64,000 nucleotides of DNA from Spongisporangium articulatum (GCF_044465595.1 NZ_JBITLV010000007.1:310001-374000); one strand, 5' to 3'; shown: positions 16,618-25,267, counted from the first letter of the stretch. Numbers and translations: made by a program. The notes: generated by a model not told the origin, from the letters alone.

Positions 16618-18399
16618 GTGTGGCAGATTGTCACCGTGCCGTCACGACAGCTTCAGGACCGGAACGGGTTCCTGCCCCTCCTCCTGCGCTCCGGGATCAT
16701 CGTGCTCGCGGCCTGCATCACGCTCGGGGTGAGCACCAAGTCCGAGAGCACCGACCCCGCGACGGCGCAGGCCATCCACCCGGTCGAGATCGTCGTCCCG
16801 GCCCTGCTGCTCCTGCTGGTCGCCGCGATCGCCTCGCTGCCGCTGTCGCGGTTCGTCCCCCCGCTGTACGTCGCGGTGACCGAGACGATCGTGGCCGCAG
16901 TCATCGTCGGTGTCGTCGGCCCGGCCGGGGCGCTCTTCCTGCTCTACCTGATCGTGCCGCTCTGGACGGCAGCCATGGCCGCCGGCGCCGTGGCCGGTCT
17001 GGCCTGCGCGGCAACGAGTTTCGCGGTCGTGGCCGGCGTCTACGTGTCCTGGTCGCTGAGCAGCGAGGGGCGGGTCCAGACCGGCAACCTGACCGAGCCG
17101 TCGCTGATCGCGGCGATGCTCTGCATCTTCCTGGGCGTCCCCGGGGTGGGCGCCTGGATGCGCCGCATCCGCGACGAGTCCGCCCCCGACAGCGAACCCG
17201 CCTACGCGGACGCGCACCGGCTGCTGTCGGAACTGCACGTCGTGGCCCGGCAGCTCAGCCTCGGCCTCGACCCCCGCACGCTGGCCCAGGCGCTCGCGGA
17301 CGACGTGCGCACCGTCGTCCCCCAGGCCACCACCGTGGTGCTGGCCCGCTCCCCCGGCGGCCGGTTCGTCGCGTTGGTAGGCGAGGAGCCGGACGACGAC
17401 GCCGAGGTCGCGATCGAGGACGCCTGGATCACGGCGAGCCCCGTGCAGAGGTTGTTCGGCGACGTGGTGCTGACCGCGGTCCCGGTGCTGATGGGCGAGC
17501 GGGTGGTGGCGCTCGTCGTGCTGACCACCGATGCCGCCATCGACCGGCCGACACTGGTCCGGTGCCGCGCGGTGATCGAGCAGTCCGGGCCGCGGCTGGC
17601 CAGCGCGATGCTGTTCGACGACGTGCGCCGACTGGCCACCACGGACGAGCGGATGCGGCTGGCCCGCGAGATCCACGACGGCATCGCCCAGGACCTGGCC
17701 AGCGTCGGCTACGCGCTGGACGACATCCGCCGCGACGCCCCCGAGGAGACCGCGCAGGGCATCGCGTCGGTCCGCCAGCAGCTGCAGACGATGGTCGCGG
17801 ACCTGCGGATGAGCATCTTCGACCTGCGCGCCGGTGTCGACGACAGCGTCGGCCTGGGTACCGCGATCAGTGAGCACGTGCAGCGGGTCGGCGCCCAGTC
17901 GGGCCTGAAGGTGCACATCTCGATGGACGAGTCGCGCCGCCGGCTGCCGGTCAGCGTCGAGGTCGAGGTGCTGCGCATCGTCCAGGAGGCGGTGGCCAAC
18001 GTGCGCCGCCACGCGCGGGCCCGCAACCTCTGGCTGACCGTGACGGTCGAACCGCCGCGGGCCCACGTGCAGGTGATCGACGACGGTCGCGGCCTGCGCC
18101 CCGGCCGGCCCGACAGCTTCGGCATCACCGGGATGCGGGAGCGGGCCCGCCGGATCGGCGCGACCCTCAACGTCGGCCCGGGCCCCGAGGGCGGCACCCT
18201 CGTGGAGATCGGGCTGGGCACGTTCCCCGGGCAGGTGCCCCGCGACACGGGGCCGCTGCCCCGCACCCCCGTCACGCGCGAGTCCCTCACCGACCCGCGT
18301 GGCATCCCGCTGCTGAGACCACCAGCGCGCAGTGAAGAGAACCGACCCGCGACGGCGATGGCCGACGTCCGCGGGGCTGACCAGGAGGTAAAGCAGTGA
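16618..18399 (+). CDS. NarL-family sensor histidine kinase
   Basis: A 593-residue membrane kinase. About five hydrophobic segments fill residues 20-185, then a GAF-like domain (about 200-335). The HisKA_3 dimerisation helix holds the phosphoacceptor His near residue 353 in LAREIHDGIAQDLASVGYAL, and the HATPase domain shows EAVANVRRHA (N box), IDDGRGL (G1) and GITGMRERA (G2). A Pro/Arg-rich tail of about 60 residues follows. The stop overlaps the start of the response regulator by four bases, so the two are a pair. The position just ahead of two Flp pilin genes suggests control of pili, but this is inference. Confidence 0.92.
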   Translation: MWQIVTVPSRQLQDRNGFLPLLLRSGIIVLAACITLGVSTKSESTDPATAQAIHPVEIVVPALLLLLVAAIASLPLSRFVPPLYVAVTETIVAAVIVGVVGPAGALFLLYLIVPLWTAAMAAGAVAGLACAATSFAVVAGVYVSWSLSSEGRVQTGNLTEPSLIAAMLCIFLGVPGVGAWMRRIRDESAPDSEPAYADAHRLLSELHVVARQLSLGLDPRTLAQALADDVRTVVPQATTVVLARSPGGRFVALVGEEPDDDAEVAIEDAWITASPVQRLFGDVVLTAVPVLMGERVVALVVLTTDAAIDRPTLVRCRAVIEQSGPRLASAMLFDDVRRLATTDERMRLAREIHDGIAQDLASVGYALDDIRRDAPEETAQGIASVRQQLQTMVADLRMSIFDLRAGVDDSVGLGTAISEHVQRVGAQSGLKVHISMDESRRRLPVSVEVEVLRIVQEAVANVRRHARARNLWLTVTVEPPRAHVQVIDDGRGLRPGRPDSFGITGMRERARRIGATLNVGPGPEGGTLVEIGLGTFPGQVPRDTGPLPRTPVTRESLTDPRGIPLLRPPARSEENRPATAMADVRGADQEVKQ

Positions 18400-19055
18400 C
18401 CACAGCCGGGGACACCCTGCGCGTCGTACTCGTCGACGATCATCAACTGATCCGCGAGGGGCTCCGCCGCGCCTTCGACCGCGCGGGGGACATCGAGGTC
18501 GTGGGCGAGGCGGGTTCCGTCGCCGACGCCCTGACGCAGCTGGAGCGGCTGCGCCCCGACGTCCTGGTGACCGACGTCCGGCTGCCCGACGGCGACGGCA
18601 TCTCGCTGACCACGCAGGTGCGCCAGGGCAACCCGACCATGGGCATCGTCGTCCTGACGATGTACGCCGGTGACGACCAGGTGTTCGCGGCACTGGACGC
18701 CGGAGCGTCGGGCTTCGTCGGCAAGGACGCCCCCGCCGAGGAGGTCGTGGCCGCCGCCCGGCACGCGGCCGCCAACCCGCGGGCCTTCACCGCGCGCGAC
18801 CTGGCCGGGGCCATGCAGCGCCGGATGAGCGCCCCCGCGGGCCCGAAGCTGTCCCCGCGCGAGCGCGAGGTGCTCGACCTGCTCGTCGACGGCCTGGCCA
18901 TCGCGCAGATCGCGCGCCGGCTCTACATCAGCGAGTCGACGGCCAAGACGCACGTCGCGAACATCTACGAGAAGCTCGGCGCCGGGAACCGCGCGCAGGC
19001 CGTGATGGCGGCCGTGCGGCTCGGCCTGGTCAACGACGAGAAGTCCCACCGCTGA
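18396..19055 (+). CDS. LuxR/NarL-type response regulator
   Basis: A 219-residue regulator. The receiver domain shows VVLVDDHQLIREGL (acidic pocket), the phosphoacceptor Asp in VLVTDVRLPDGDG, the switch Thr in VVLTMYAGD and the Lys in GFVGKDAPAEE. The C-terminal LuxR helix-turn-helix reads LSPREREVLDLLVDGLAIAQIA and STAKTHVANIYEKL. GGAGG lies seven bases ahead of the GTG start. It forms a pair with the upstream kinase. A strong hairpin terminator begins about 30 bases after the stop. Confidence 0.94.
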   Translation: MTTAGDTLRVVLVDDHQLIREGLRRAFDRAGDIEVVGEAGSVADALTQLERLRPDVLVTDVRLPDGDGISLTTQVRQGNPTMGIVVLTMYAGDDQVFAALDAGASGFVGKDAPAEEVVAAARHAAANPRAFTARDLAGAMQRRMSAPAGPKLSPREREVLDLLVDGLAIAQIARRLYISESTAKTHVANIYEKLGAGNRAQAVMAAVRLGLVNDEKSHR

Positions 19056-19086
19056 CTTTCCGTTCAACAGCTCCACCCGTCCGTAA

Positions 19087-19121
19087 CCGAAGGCGCCCCG
19101 GAATGCCCGGGGCGCCTTCGG
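19087..19121 (+). terminator. Rho-independent-type hairpin after the two-component operon
   Basis: A 15-base perfect stem (CCGAAGGCGCCCCGG at 19087-19101 and its complement at 19107-19121) with a 5-base loop stands 31 bases after the regulator stop. No T-run follows, as is common in GC-rich actinobacteria. Confidence 0.75.
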
Positions 19122-19169
19122 CGTCGAAAGACCAGTGATCGGACGACTTCAGAGGGTTACAACAGGCCG

Positions 19170-19200
19170 TTGACCAGGCTAAACATGATTCGCGTAGGAC
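19170..19200 (+). promoter_or_regulatory. Weak promoter candidate ahead of the first Flp pilin
   Basis: TTGACC at 19170-19175 and TAGGAC at 19195-19200 resemble -35 and -10 boxes with a long 19-base spacing. The surrounding bases are AT-richer than average. About 140 bases separate it from the pilin start. This is the best candidate in the 19122-19337 gap but it is weak. Confidence 0.25.
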
Positions 19201-19337
19201 ATTCGGACGATCCTCTCGCAGGCTCTTCTCCTGATCCGTGATGTCCTTTAGGTACGGAGCGCAATCGGAGTGGCACGCTGAGCATGTATTCGGAGGAGGA
19301 ACACATCCTCGTACCGGGCATCCAGGAAGGGATCCGC

Positions 19338-19565
19338 ATGCTCACCAAACTCCGCTCCACGGTGCAGGGCGCGAAGGACCGGGGCGCGTCCGCTGTCGAG
19401 TACGGCCTGATGGTCGCCGCCATCGCCGCCGTCATCGTGGCGATCGTCTTCGGCCTGGGCAACCTCGTCGGCAACACCCTCGACGACACCTGCCAGTCGA
19501 TCACCGGCCAGGGTGTCGCCGGCGCCGGAAACGGTTGCGAGGCTGTCGTACCGAACGGCGGCTGA
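19338..19565 (+). CDS. flp: Flp-type pilin 1
   Basis: A 75-residue Flp/Fap pilin. The basic N-terminus MLTKLRSTVQGAKDRGASAV leads into the family core AVEYGLMVAAIAAVIVAIVF, where the Glu-Tyr pair follows the expected prepilin-peptidase site. After the helix it ends in a short tail with two cysteines (DTCQS and NGCEAV) that could form a disulfide-closed loop. The ATG at 19338 is chosen because AGGAAGG lies upstream; an upstream in-frame ATG would add 18 residues without such a site. It has its own terminator. Confidence 0.9.
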   Translation: MLTKLRSTVQGAKDRGASAVEYGLMVAAIAAVIVAIVFGLGNLVGNTLDDTCQSITGQGVAGAGNGCEAVVPNGG

Positions 19566-19589
19566 CCGAACATCGCTCCAAGTACCCCC

Positions 19590-19623
19590 TCGAAGCCCGG
19601 GAGCTCACGCTTCCGGGCTTCGA
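19590..19623 (+). terminator. Hairpin terminator after Flp pilin 1
   Basis: The arms TCGAAGCCCGG (19590-19600) and CCGGGCTTCGA (19613-19623) form an 11-base perfect stem 25 bases after the pilin stop. It would allow pilin 1 to be transcribed at a level independent of its neighbours. Confidence 0.7.
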
Positions 19624-19839
19624 CGCGTCCGGACCGGATGAACCGCGAAGATCGTTTGTTCGTGTCACACCTTGCACTTCTGTTCGCTCACAGCAATGCT
19701 TCGACTACTCAACGAATCCACCGTTCACCCGATCATGGCTGTAGTCACCTCCTGACAACCGGTGATCGTGCCAGGGTGATGAGCACGGGGAACGTCTCAA
19801 CCGCGGAACGTGCCGCGGCTGGCGAAGGAGAGGGACGCG

Positions 19840-20067
19840 ATGTCAGCTCGGACCCGACGGGCGCTGCGCGCCATCGGCGATCGGGGTGCCTCGGCCGTGG
19901 AGTACGGGCTCATGGTGGCCGCCGTCGCCGGAGTCATCGCGGTGCTCGTGTTCGGCTTCGGCACCTGGCTGGACAACGTCTTCACCAAGACCGGTGACTG
20001 CCTGGCCGCCCAGCAGGACGCCGGCGCCGGCTTCCCGACCTGCCCCGAGCGGGCCCCCGGCCGCTGA
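19840..20067 (+). CDS. flp: Flp-type pilin 2
   Basis: A second 75-residue Flp pilin: RRALRAIGDRGASAVEYGLM, then a hydrophobic helix to about residue 45, and a tail with two cysteines (GDCLAAQ and FPTCPE). The core is closely similar to pilin 1 while the tails differ, so the pair are paralogues. GAAGGAGAGGGA lies just upstream of the ATG at 19840. It may be an alternative or minor pilin. No prepilin peptidase gene (TadV/CpaA) is present in the window to process either one. Confidence 0.9.
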   Translation: MSARTRRALRAIGDRGASAVEYGLMVAAVAGVIAVLVFGFGTWLDNVFTKTGDCLAAQQDAGAGFPTCPERAPGR

Positions 20068-20101
20068 GGCTGCCCCGAAGCGGCTAGTAGCGTTCCCGCC
20101 C

Positions 20102-21496
20102 ATGCGACGGAACGCTCCTCCCCTGGCCGCCCTCCTCGCCCCGGCCCTCGTGGTGGTGGGCATGTCGGTCGCCACGCACAGCGTCGTCCGTTACAAGCTC
20201 TGGATCGTCGCCGTCTACACGGCCCTCGCGCTGGGCCTGGCCGCCTGGCAGCTGCGGCGCCCCCCGACGTCCGCACCCTCCCTGACGGCCACCGCAGGTG
20301 GCCTGGCGCTCGCGTTCGCGCTCGCCGTCCCCCTCGACGTACGGGTGTGGGCCTACAGCTACACGACACTGCCCCAGCGCGAGCAGGTGCGCTGGCTGTT
20401 CGGACTGGTCTCCCTGGTGGTCGCCGTGCTGCTGCTGGTGACCCTCCTGCGGGCCCGGGCGGGCCAGGACCTGCGCCGGCTGCCCGACGCCGCCCTGGCC
20501 GTCGCCGTCGTCGGCTACCTGATCGCCGCCGTCCTGCTCATCCGCTGGAGCCCGCACCCGAAGATCGACGTCTGGGTGACGCTGCAGCAGGCCGCCGACG
20601 CGATCCCGCGGCCGCAGAACTTCTACGCCATGAACTGGCACGACTCCCCCGGCGTTCAGGACGCCTTCACCTACCTCCCCTTCACCGCGCTGTTGTTGGC
20701 TCCGGGCCGCTGGCTGGCCGGTGACGTCCGCTGGGCGCTGGTGGTGATCACCGTGCTGGGCGCGCTCGCCGTCCGGCTGCTGGCGGTGCGGGGCGGACGC
20801 CGGGAGCCCGGTTCCGCGGACCCGGCGCCGCGGGCGGTGGTCGCCGCCGCCGGGGGTGCGGCGCTGCTGCTGCTGATGCCCGGGACGGCGACGCAGATCG
20901 AGCAGGCCTGGACCGAACCGCTCCTGCTGGCCTGCCTCGCCGGCTGGGCGCTCGGGGTGCACCGCCTGGACGACGGGCGCGGTTGGTCGCTCCTGGCGAT
21001 CGTGTGTCTCGCGCTCGGGCTGGCCAGCAAGCAGCACCTGGTCCTGCTGCTGCCGTTGCTGGCGGTGTGGCCGCGGTTCGGCTGGCGGCGCACGCTCGCG
21101 TCGGCCGTACTGGGTGGGCTGTTCGTGCTGCCGTGGTTCCTCGCCTCGCCCGCCGACATGTGGCACGACACCGTGTCGATGCTGGTGAACTTCCAGCCGC
21201 TGCTGTTCGCCGACACCCTCTACATCGCGGCCATCCACGAGCTGTCCTGGACGCCTCCGTTCTGGCTGACCGGGTTCCTGGTGCTCGGCACGTGGGTGGG
21301 GGCGGCGCTGCTCATCCAGCGCCGGCAGCCCGACCTCGCGGGGGTGCTGCGCTGGGCCGCGCTGGTGCTGTTCGTGGCCAACCTGGTGAACAAGCAGGCC
21401 TTCTACAACCAGTTCTGGCTCGTGGCGGCGCTCGTCGTGGTCTCGCTGGCCGTCGTCGAACGCCCCGAGCCGCGAGTGGAACGTTCTGCCCCGTAA
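20102..21496 (+). CDS. Polytopic membrane protein, GT-C/GT87-like glycosyltransferase candidate
   Basis: A 464-residue integral membrane protein with about ten hydrophobic segments. A polar, aromatic loop (NFYAMNWHDSPGVQDAFTYL) follows the third or fourth helix, an arrangement seen in polyprenyl-phosphate-sugar-dependent mannosyltransferases. It neighbours PimB', a phosphatidylinositol mannoside enzyme, which supports a role in lipoglycan or arabinogalactan building, but I see no decisive catalytic motif. The ATG at 20102 is chosen over far-upstream starts that would overlap pilin 2. Its last codons form the left arm of a 22-base inverted repeat. Confidence 0.6.
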   Translation: MRRNAPPLAALLAPALVVVGMSVATHSVVRYKLWIVAVYTALALGLAAWQLRRPPTSAPSLTATAGGLALAFALAVPLDVRVWAYSYTTLPQREQVRWLFGLVSLVVAVLLLVTLLRARAGQDLRRLPDAALAVAVVGYLIAAVLLIRWSPHPKIDVWVTLQQAADAIPRPQNFYAMNWHDSPGVQDAFTYLPFTALLLAPGRWLAGDVRWALVVITVLGALAVRLLAVRGGRREPGSADPAPRAVVAAAGGAALLLLMPGTATQIEQAWTEPLLLACLAGWALGVHRLDDGRGWSLLAIVCLALGLASKQHLVLLLPLLAVWPRFGWRRTLASAVLGGLFVLPWFLASPADMWHDTVSMLVNFQPLLFADTLYIAAIHELSWTPPFWLTGFLVLGTWVGAALLIQRRQPDLAGVLRWAALVLFVANLVNKQAFYNQFWLVAALVVVSLAVVERPEPRVERSAP

Positions 21497-21539
21497 GACC
21501 GGCCGATCGACCCCCTGACGGGGCAGAACGTTCCACTCG
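21473..21539. repeat. Long hairpin between convergent genes (GAGTGGAACG type)
   Basis: Perfect 22-base arms (21473-21494 and 21518-21539, beginning CGAGTGGAACGTTCTGCC) flank a 23-base loop. The left arm is inside the 3' end of the upstream membrane-protein gene and the right arm ends six bases before the pimB' stop, so it can serve as a bidirectional terminator. The arm sequence is unrelated to the TGATCA-capped hairpins elsewhere. Confidence 0.85.
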
Positions 21540-21544
21540 GCGCC

Positions 21545-22675
21545 TCAGCGGGCGGCGAGCAGGTTCTGCAGCTTGACGGCGAGGTCGTCCCAGCGCCACT
21601 GCTGCGCCACCCATTCGCGGCCGCGGGTACCGAACCGCGCGGCCAGCTCTCGGTCGAGGAGGAGTTCGGCGCACCGGTCCGCGACGGCCTGCTCGCTCGT
21701 GCCGTCGACGACGTACCCGTTCTCGCCCTCCAGGACGGCGTCGGGGGCGCCGCCGGAGTCGCCCGCGACGACGGGCAACCCGGTCGCGGCGGCCTCCAGG
21801 TAGCAGATGCCGAGCGCCTCGGGTTCGAGGCCGAACAGCCTCGTGCGGGTGGGCATGCAGAACACGTCGCCGGCCGCGTAGTACGGCGGGGTCTCGGCCC
21901 ACGGGATGCGCCCGGCGAACACCACGTCGCCCTCGAGACCCCGCTCACGCACGAGCTTCTCGACGGCCGCCCGGTGCGGGCCGTCGCCGACCAGCAGCAG
22001 CGCGGCGTCGGGCACCCGGCTCTTGATGTGCGGCAGCGCGCGCACCAGCATGTCCTGGCCCTTGCGGGCGACCATCCGACTCACGCACACGATCACCGGC
22101 CGGTCGCCCAGCCCGTACCGGGCGCGCACGCCCGACCCGTCGACGCCGGGGTGGAAGGCACGGTCGTCGACGCCCGGGGTGAGCTGGACCATGCGGGCCT
22201 GCGCGGCGGCGTCCAGGGCGGGCGCGATCCGCGAACGGCAGTACTCCCCCAGGAACGTGACCACGTCGACCCCGGCGCCGATCCGGCGCAGCAGCGGCCG
22301 GGTGACCGGCACGTGCGCCCACCACACCTCGTGCCCGTGGGTCGTGGCGACCATCCGCTCGACGCCCGCGCGGCGCAGCGCCGGGGCCATCAGCCCGAGC
22401 GGGGCCGCCGCCCCGAACCAGACCTGGTCGCAGCCCTCGGCCCGCGCGATCTCGACCGAGCGGCGGGTGATCGACGGGATCGGCACCATCAGCGGCGAGG
22501 AGTCGCGGACCACCGGGAACGGCAGCGTCGCGTCGAAGGCCGCGTCTCCGCGCTGACGGGCGGTGTGGACGACGACGCTGCCCGGGTCCATCCGCTGGGC
22601 CATCGCCAGCACGAACGACTCGATGCCGCCCGTGCGCGGCGGGAAGTCGTTCGTGACGATCAGGGTGCGGCTCAC
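21545..22675 (-). CDS. pimB: PimB'-like phosphatidylinositol monomannoside mannosyltransferase (GT4)
   Basis: A 376-residue GT4 (GT-B fold) enzyme. The N-terminal acceptor domain starts TLIVTNDFPPRTGGIESFV. The GDP-mannose domain carries VCVSRMVARKGQDMLVRALP and FGLEPEALGICYLEAAATG, the E-x7-E motif of retaining enzymes. PimB' adds the second mannose to PIM1 in PIM, LM and LAM synthesis on the cytoplasmic membrane face. The order fadD15-pimB'-ripC matches mycobacteria. The GTG start (22675) overlaps the stop of the upstream metallopeptidase (GTGA), so the two are coupled. Confidence 0.88.
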   Translation of the reverse strand: MSRTLIVTNDFPPRTGGIESFVLAMAQRMDPGSVVVHTARQRGDAAFDATLPFPVVRDSSPLMVPIPSITRRSVEIARAEGCDQVWFGAAAPLGLMAPALRRAGVERMVATTHGHEVWWAHVPVTRPLLRRIGAGVDVVTFLGEYCRSRIAPALDAAAQARMVQLTPGVDDRAFHPGVDGSGVRARYGLGDRPVIVCVSRMVARKGQDMLVRALPHIKSRVPDAALLLVGDGPHRAAVEKLVRERGLEGDVVFAGRIPWAETPPYYAAGDVFCMPTRTRLFGLEPEALGICYLEAAATGLPVVAGDSGGAPDAVLEGENGYVVDGTSEQAVADRCAELLLDRELAARFGTRGREWVAQQWRWDDLAVKLQNLLAAR

Positions 22676-23946
22676 GGGTTCTGGACCAGCCGGCCGAGGT
22701 GCTGCTGCCACATGGAGACGAAGCCTGCCGTACCGGTCCCGAGCACCTGCTGCAGGGCCGCGTCGAGCGACGTGCCGCCCGCCACGAGCCGGTGCACCTT
22801 CAGCAACCCGGCGACGCCCTTGTCGGCCTCGATGGTGTCGGCGGCCGACCAGGCCTGTGCGTACGCCAGGTCGGGGGCCGCCCCGGTGGCGTCGAAGGCG
22901 GCGGACGTCGGCAGCCTGGTCGGGTAGCGCCCGGCCCGGGCCTGGTCGAGCACCGGGCCGGCGATCGTCTCGGCGTCGAGATCGGTCGCCGCATAAGCGA
23001 TCTCGTCGGCCGTCCCCTCGTCGAGCCAGGTCGGCACGGTGGCCGTCCCACCGGCCTCGACGGCCCGGGTGGCGACGTGCACGAGCTCGTGGGTGAGGAC
23101 GACGCGGCGCCCCACCGCGCGCAACTGCCCGAACGCCTCGGGGTTGATCAGCACCGCCTCGGCGGGCTGGTGCGCCACGCCGACCGTGATCGCGGCGGTG
23201 CGGTCCAGGCCCGCCGGGTCGGTGCGCCCGAGCAGCGTGGCCAGCTGCCCGACGTCCTGCGGGACGACGAGCGTCACGGGGGCGCGGTCCGCACCCGGGG
23301 CCCGGACCGCCTTCTGCACGGTGTCGAGCACGTCCGGGCACAGGTCGACCAGCTGCGTGGCGACCGGCCGGCGGGACGCCGCGGCGACGACGGTGCAGCG
23401 CGCGTCGCCGGTGTCGGTGCGCGCGTTCGCGGTGCGCCGGACGACGGGGGTCAGGTCCCAGAGGTCGGGGGTGGCGGTCGAGGCGGTGCTCAGCACCTTC
23501 GGGCCGCCGTCGAGCTGCAGGACCCAGGTCTGCGGGCGGGTGACCGTCGGGCCGCCGTCCGCGAGCTCATAGGTCAACCGGACGTCGACCCGCATCCGGG
23601 TGGCGCCGGCCCGCACGGGTTCCCCGACCCGGGTGTACGTCCACCGCACCGGCCGCAGGACGCGTAGCCGGTCGAAGACCTGCCCCTGGAGCGGCTGGGC
23701 CACGGGGGCGACGGTGCCCGCCCAGGCCGCACGGTCGTCGTCCGACACGGCCCGAGCGCGGGTGGCCAACAGGGCGTCGACCGCCGCGACGTCGAGGGCT
23801 TCGCGCGGGGCGCCGGCCGAGGTGGGCGGGGTGGTGACGGGAGCGGCGACGGGCTGCCCGTGCACGACGCCCACGACGGTCAGGAAACCCAGCGCGAGCA
23901 TCCCGGCGACGGCGAGAACCCGGCGCACCACCTCACGACCAGGCAC
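22672..23946 (-). CDS. Secreted HExxH metallopeptidase-like protein
   Basis: A 424-residue exported protein. An N-terminal hydrophobic segment (about residues 10-30) acts as signal peptide or anchor. The middle is a predominantly polar domain, and the zinc-peptidase motif HELVH lies near residue 286 in VVLTHELVHVATRA. WLDEGTADEIAYA follows about 20 residues later, supplying the third ligand Glu as in gluzincins ('peptidase MA-like'). It is translationally coupled to pimB' downstream, suggesting an envelope role. Substrate unknown. Confidence 0.75.
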   Translation of the reverse strand: MPGREVVRRVLAVAGMLALGFLTVVGVVHGQPVAAPVTTPPTSAGAPREALDVAAVDALLATRARAVSDDDRAAWAGTVAPVAQPLQGQVFDRLRVLRPVRWTYTRVGEPVRAGATRMRVDVRLTYELADGGPTVTRPQTWVLQLDGGPKVLSTASTATPDLWDLTPVVRRTANARTDTGDARCTVVAAASRRPVATQLVDLCPDVLDTVQKAVRAPGADRAPVTLVVPQDVGQLATLLGRTDPAGLDRTAAITVGVAHQPAEAVLINPEAFGQLRAVGRRVVLTHELVHVATRAVEAGGTATVPTWLDEGTADEIAYAATDLDAETIAGPVLDQARAGRYPTRLPTSAAFDATGAAPDLAYAQAWSAADTIEADKGVAGLLKVHRLVAGGTSLDAALQQVLGTGTAGFVSMWQQHLGRLVQNP

Positions 23947-23966
23947 CCCGCCACCCTAACTACCCC

Positions 23967-24054
23967 CTCGTCGATCATGCGCAAACGCAGGATGGGCACG
24001 CCGACGAGGCGCCCGTCAGCGGAGACGATCATGCGTTTGCGCATGATCGACGAG
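23967..24054. repeat. Long TGATCA-type hairpin repeat
   Basis: Perfect 23-base arms at 23967-23989 (CTCGTCGATCATGCGCAAAC onward) and 24032-24054. The right arm together with the preceding bases also forms a compact hairpin of its own (CGATCATGCG and CGCATGATCG). It lies just downstream of ripC on the minus strand and probably ends that transcript before the metallopeptidase-pimB' operon. Confidence 0.85.
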
Positions 24055-24066
24055 AAAGGGGTGGGG

Positions 24067-25077
24067 TCAGCCGAGGTGGACGGCGGCGACCGGGGTCTCG
24101 TAGACCGGCGCGACCCGCACGACGTCCCCGGTGTGCGGGGCGTGGATCATCAGGCCGTCGCCGACGTAGATACCGACGTGGTGGATCGGCGACCCGAAGA
24201 ACACCAGGTCACCGGGTGACAGGTTGCCGAGCGAGACCCGGCTGCCGTAGCCGACCTGCAGCCGCGAGCTGTGCGGGATGGAGACGCCGGCGGCGCTCCA
24301 CGCCTTCATCGTCAGGCCCGAGCAGTCCCACGAGTTCGGGCCGGCGGCCGCCCACACGTAGGGGTCACCGAGCTGGGCGCAGGCGAAGCTGATGGCGGTC
24401 TTCGCCCGGCCGGAGGCGCCCCCGACCAGGCCGTCGCAGGTGATGCCGGCCGGGACGGCGTTCGCGGCCGAGAAGGCCCGGTTCAGCGCCCGGCGCTGGG
24501 CGGCCTTGAGGGTGTTGAGCTGGGCCTGCGCCTGCGCGAGCTTCGCGTTGACCGTGTCGCGGGTCTTCTTCATCTGCGACTCGGCCTGTGCGGCCTTGCG
24601 TTCCTCGGCTGCGATGTCCTTGGTGGTCTGCGCGAGCTGCGCCTCGGCCAGCGTGAGCCGTTTCGTGGCCCCGGCCTGCCGGTCCGTGAGGCTCGGCAGG
24701 TAACCGGCCTGGGCCAGCGCGTCGTCGGGGTCGTCGCTGAGCATCAGGTCGAGCGTGGTGAGGTTGCCGCGCTTGTAGGTCTCCGCGGCCAGCTGACCGA
24801 GCTGAATCTTCGCGATCCGCACTTCGGCCCGCTGCCGGGCGAGGCGAGCCTTCGCGGCCTTCAGCCGGACCTGGACCGACTTCAGTTCCTCCCGCGCGTC
24901 GTTGTACCTCTCGGTGGCCACCTCGGCCTGGTCGCGCAGCGCGTTGACGCGGGTCTGGACCTGGCTGACGGACGGGGTGGGAGCGGCCTGCGCCGTCGAC
25001 ATGGTGAGCCCGGAACCGGCCACCAGGGCGAGGCAGATGCCTCCGGTGACGAGACGCCGGGTGACTCGGACCTGCAC
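24067..25077 (-). CDS. ripC: RipC-like NlpC/P60 peptidoglycan endopeptidase
   Basis: A 336-residue secreted protein. A signal peptide with hydrophobic core TGGICLALVAGSGLTMSTAQA is followed by a long coiled coil (about residues 40-210), then an NlpC/P60 domain with the catalytic Cys near residue 250 in WDCSGLTMKAW, the catalytic His in HHVGIYVGDG, and a polar third residue. The family cuts D-Glu-mDAP bonds; mycobacterial RipC depends on FtsEX through its coiled coil. GTG 25077 gives a normal signal peptide, while a TTG at 25125 would add 16 basic residues; the start is uncertain. Synteny with Rv2190c supports the call. Confidence 0.87.
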   Translation of the reverse strand: MQVRVTRRLVTGGICLALVAGSGLTMSTAQAAPTPSVSQVQTRVNALRDQAEVATERYNDAREELKSVQVRLKAAKARLARQRAEVRIAKIQLGQLAAETYKRGNLTTLDLMLSDDPDDALAQAGYLPSLTDRQAGATKRLTLAEAQLAQTTKDIAAEERKAAQAESQMKKTRDTVNAKLAQAQAQLNTLKAAQRRALNRAFSAANAVPAGITCDGLVGGASGRAKTAISFACAQLGDPYVWAAAGPNSWDCSGLTMKAWSAAGVSIPHSSRLQVGYGSRVSLGNLSPGDLVFFGSPIHHVGIYVGDGLMIHAPHTGDVVRVAPVYETPVAAVHLG

Positions 25078-25230
25078 GGAGCGGGCGCTCTCTTTCCCTC
25101 GGCCCGCACGTACGCGGGTGACCAACCGTGGAGGGCCACCCCGTCACTCCACGATGCGTGAACGCCAGCCACACTAACCACGCGACCCGGGAGCACCAAC
25201 CCACGGAAGGTGAACCTGTGAGCCCTTTAA

Positions 25231-25267
25231 GTAATCGACGCAGGTCAGTTAGGACTCCCTTGATTAC
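25231..25267. promoter_or_regulatory. AT-rich inverted repeat upstream of ripC
   Basis: GTAATC (25231-25236) and GATTAC (25262-25267) form a 6-base dyad around 25 bases. They lie in a stretch much less GC-rich than the rest of the window, about 155-190 bases upstream of ripC. Such AT-rich islands often mark promoters. No known operator consensus is matched. Confidence 0.3.
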
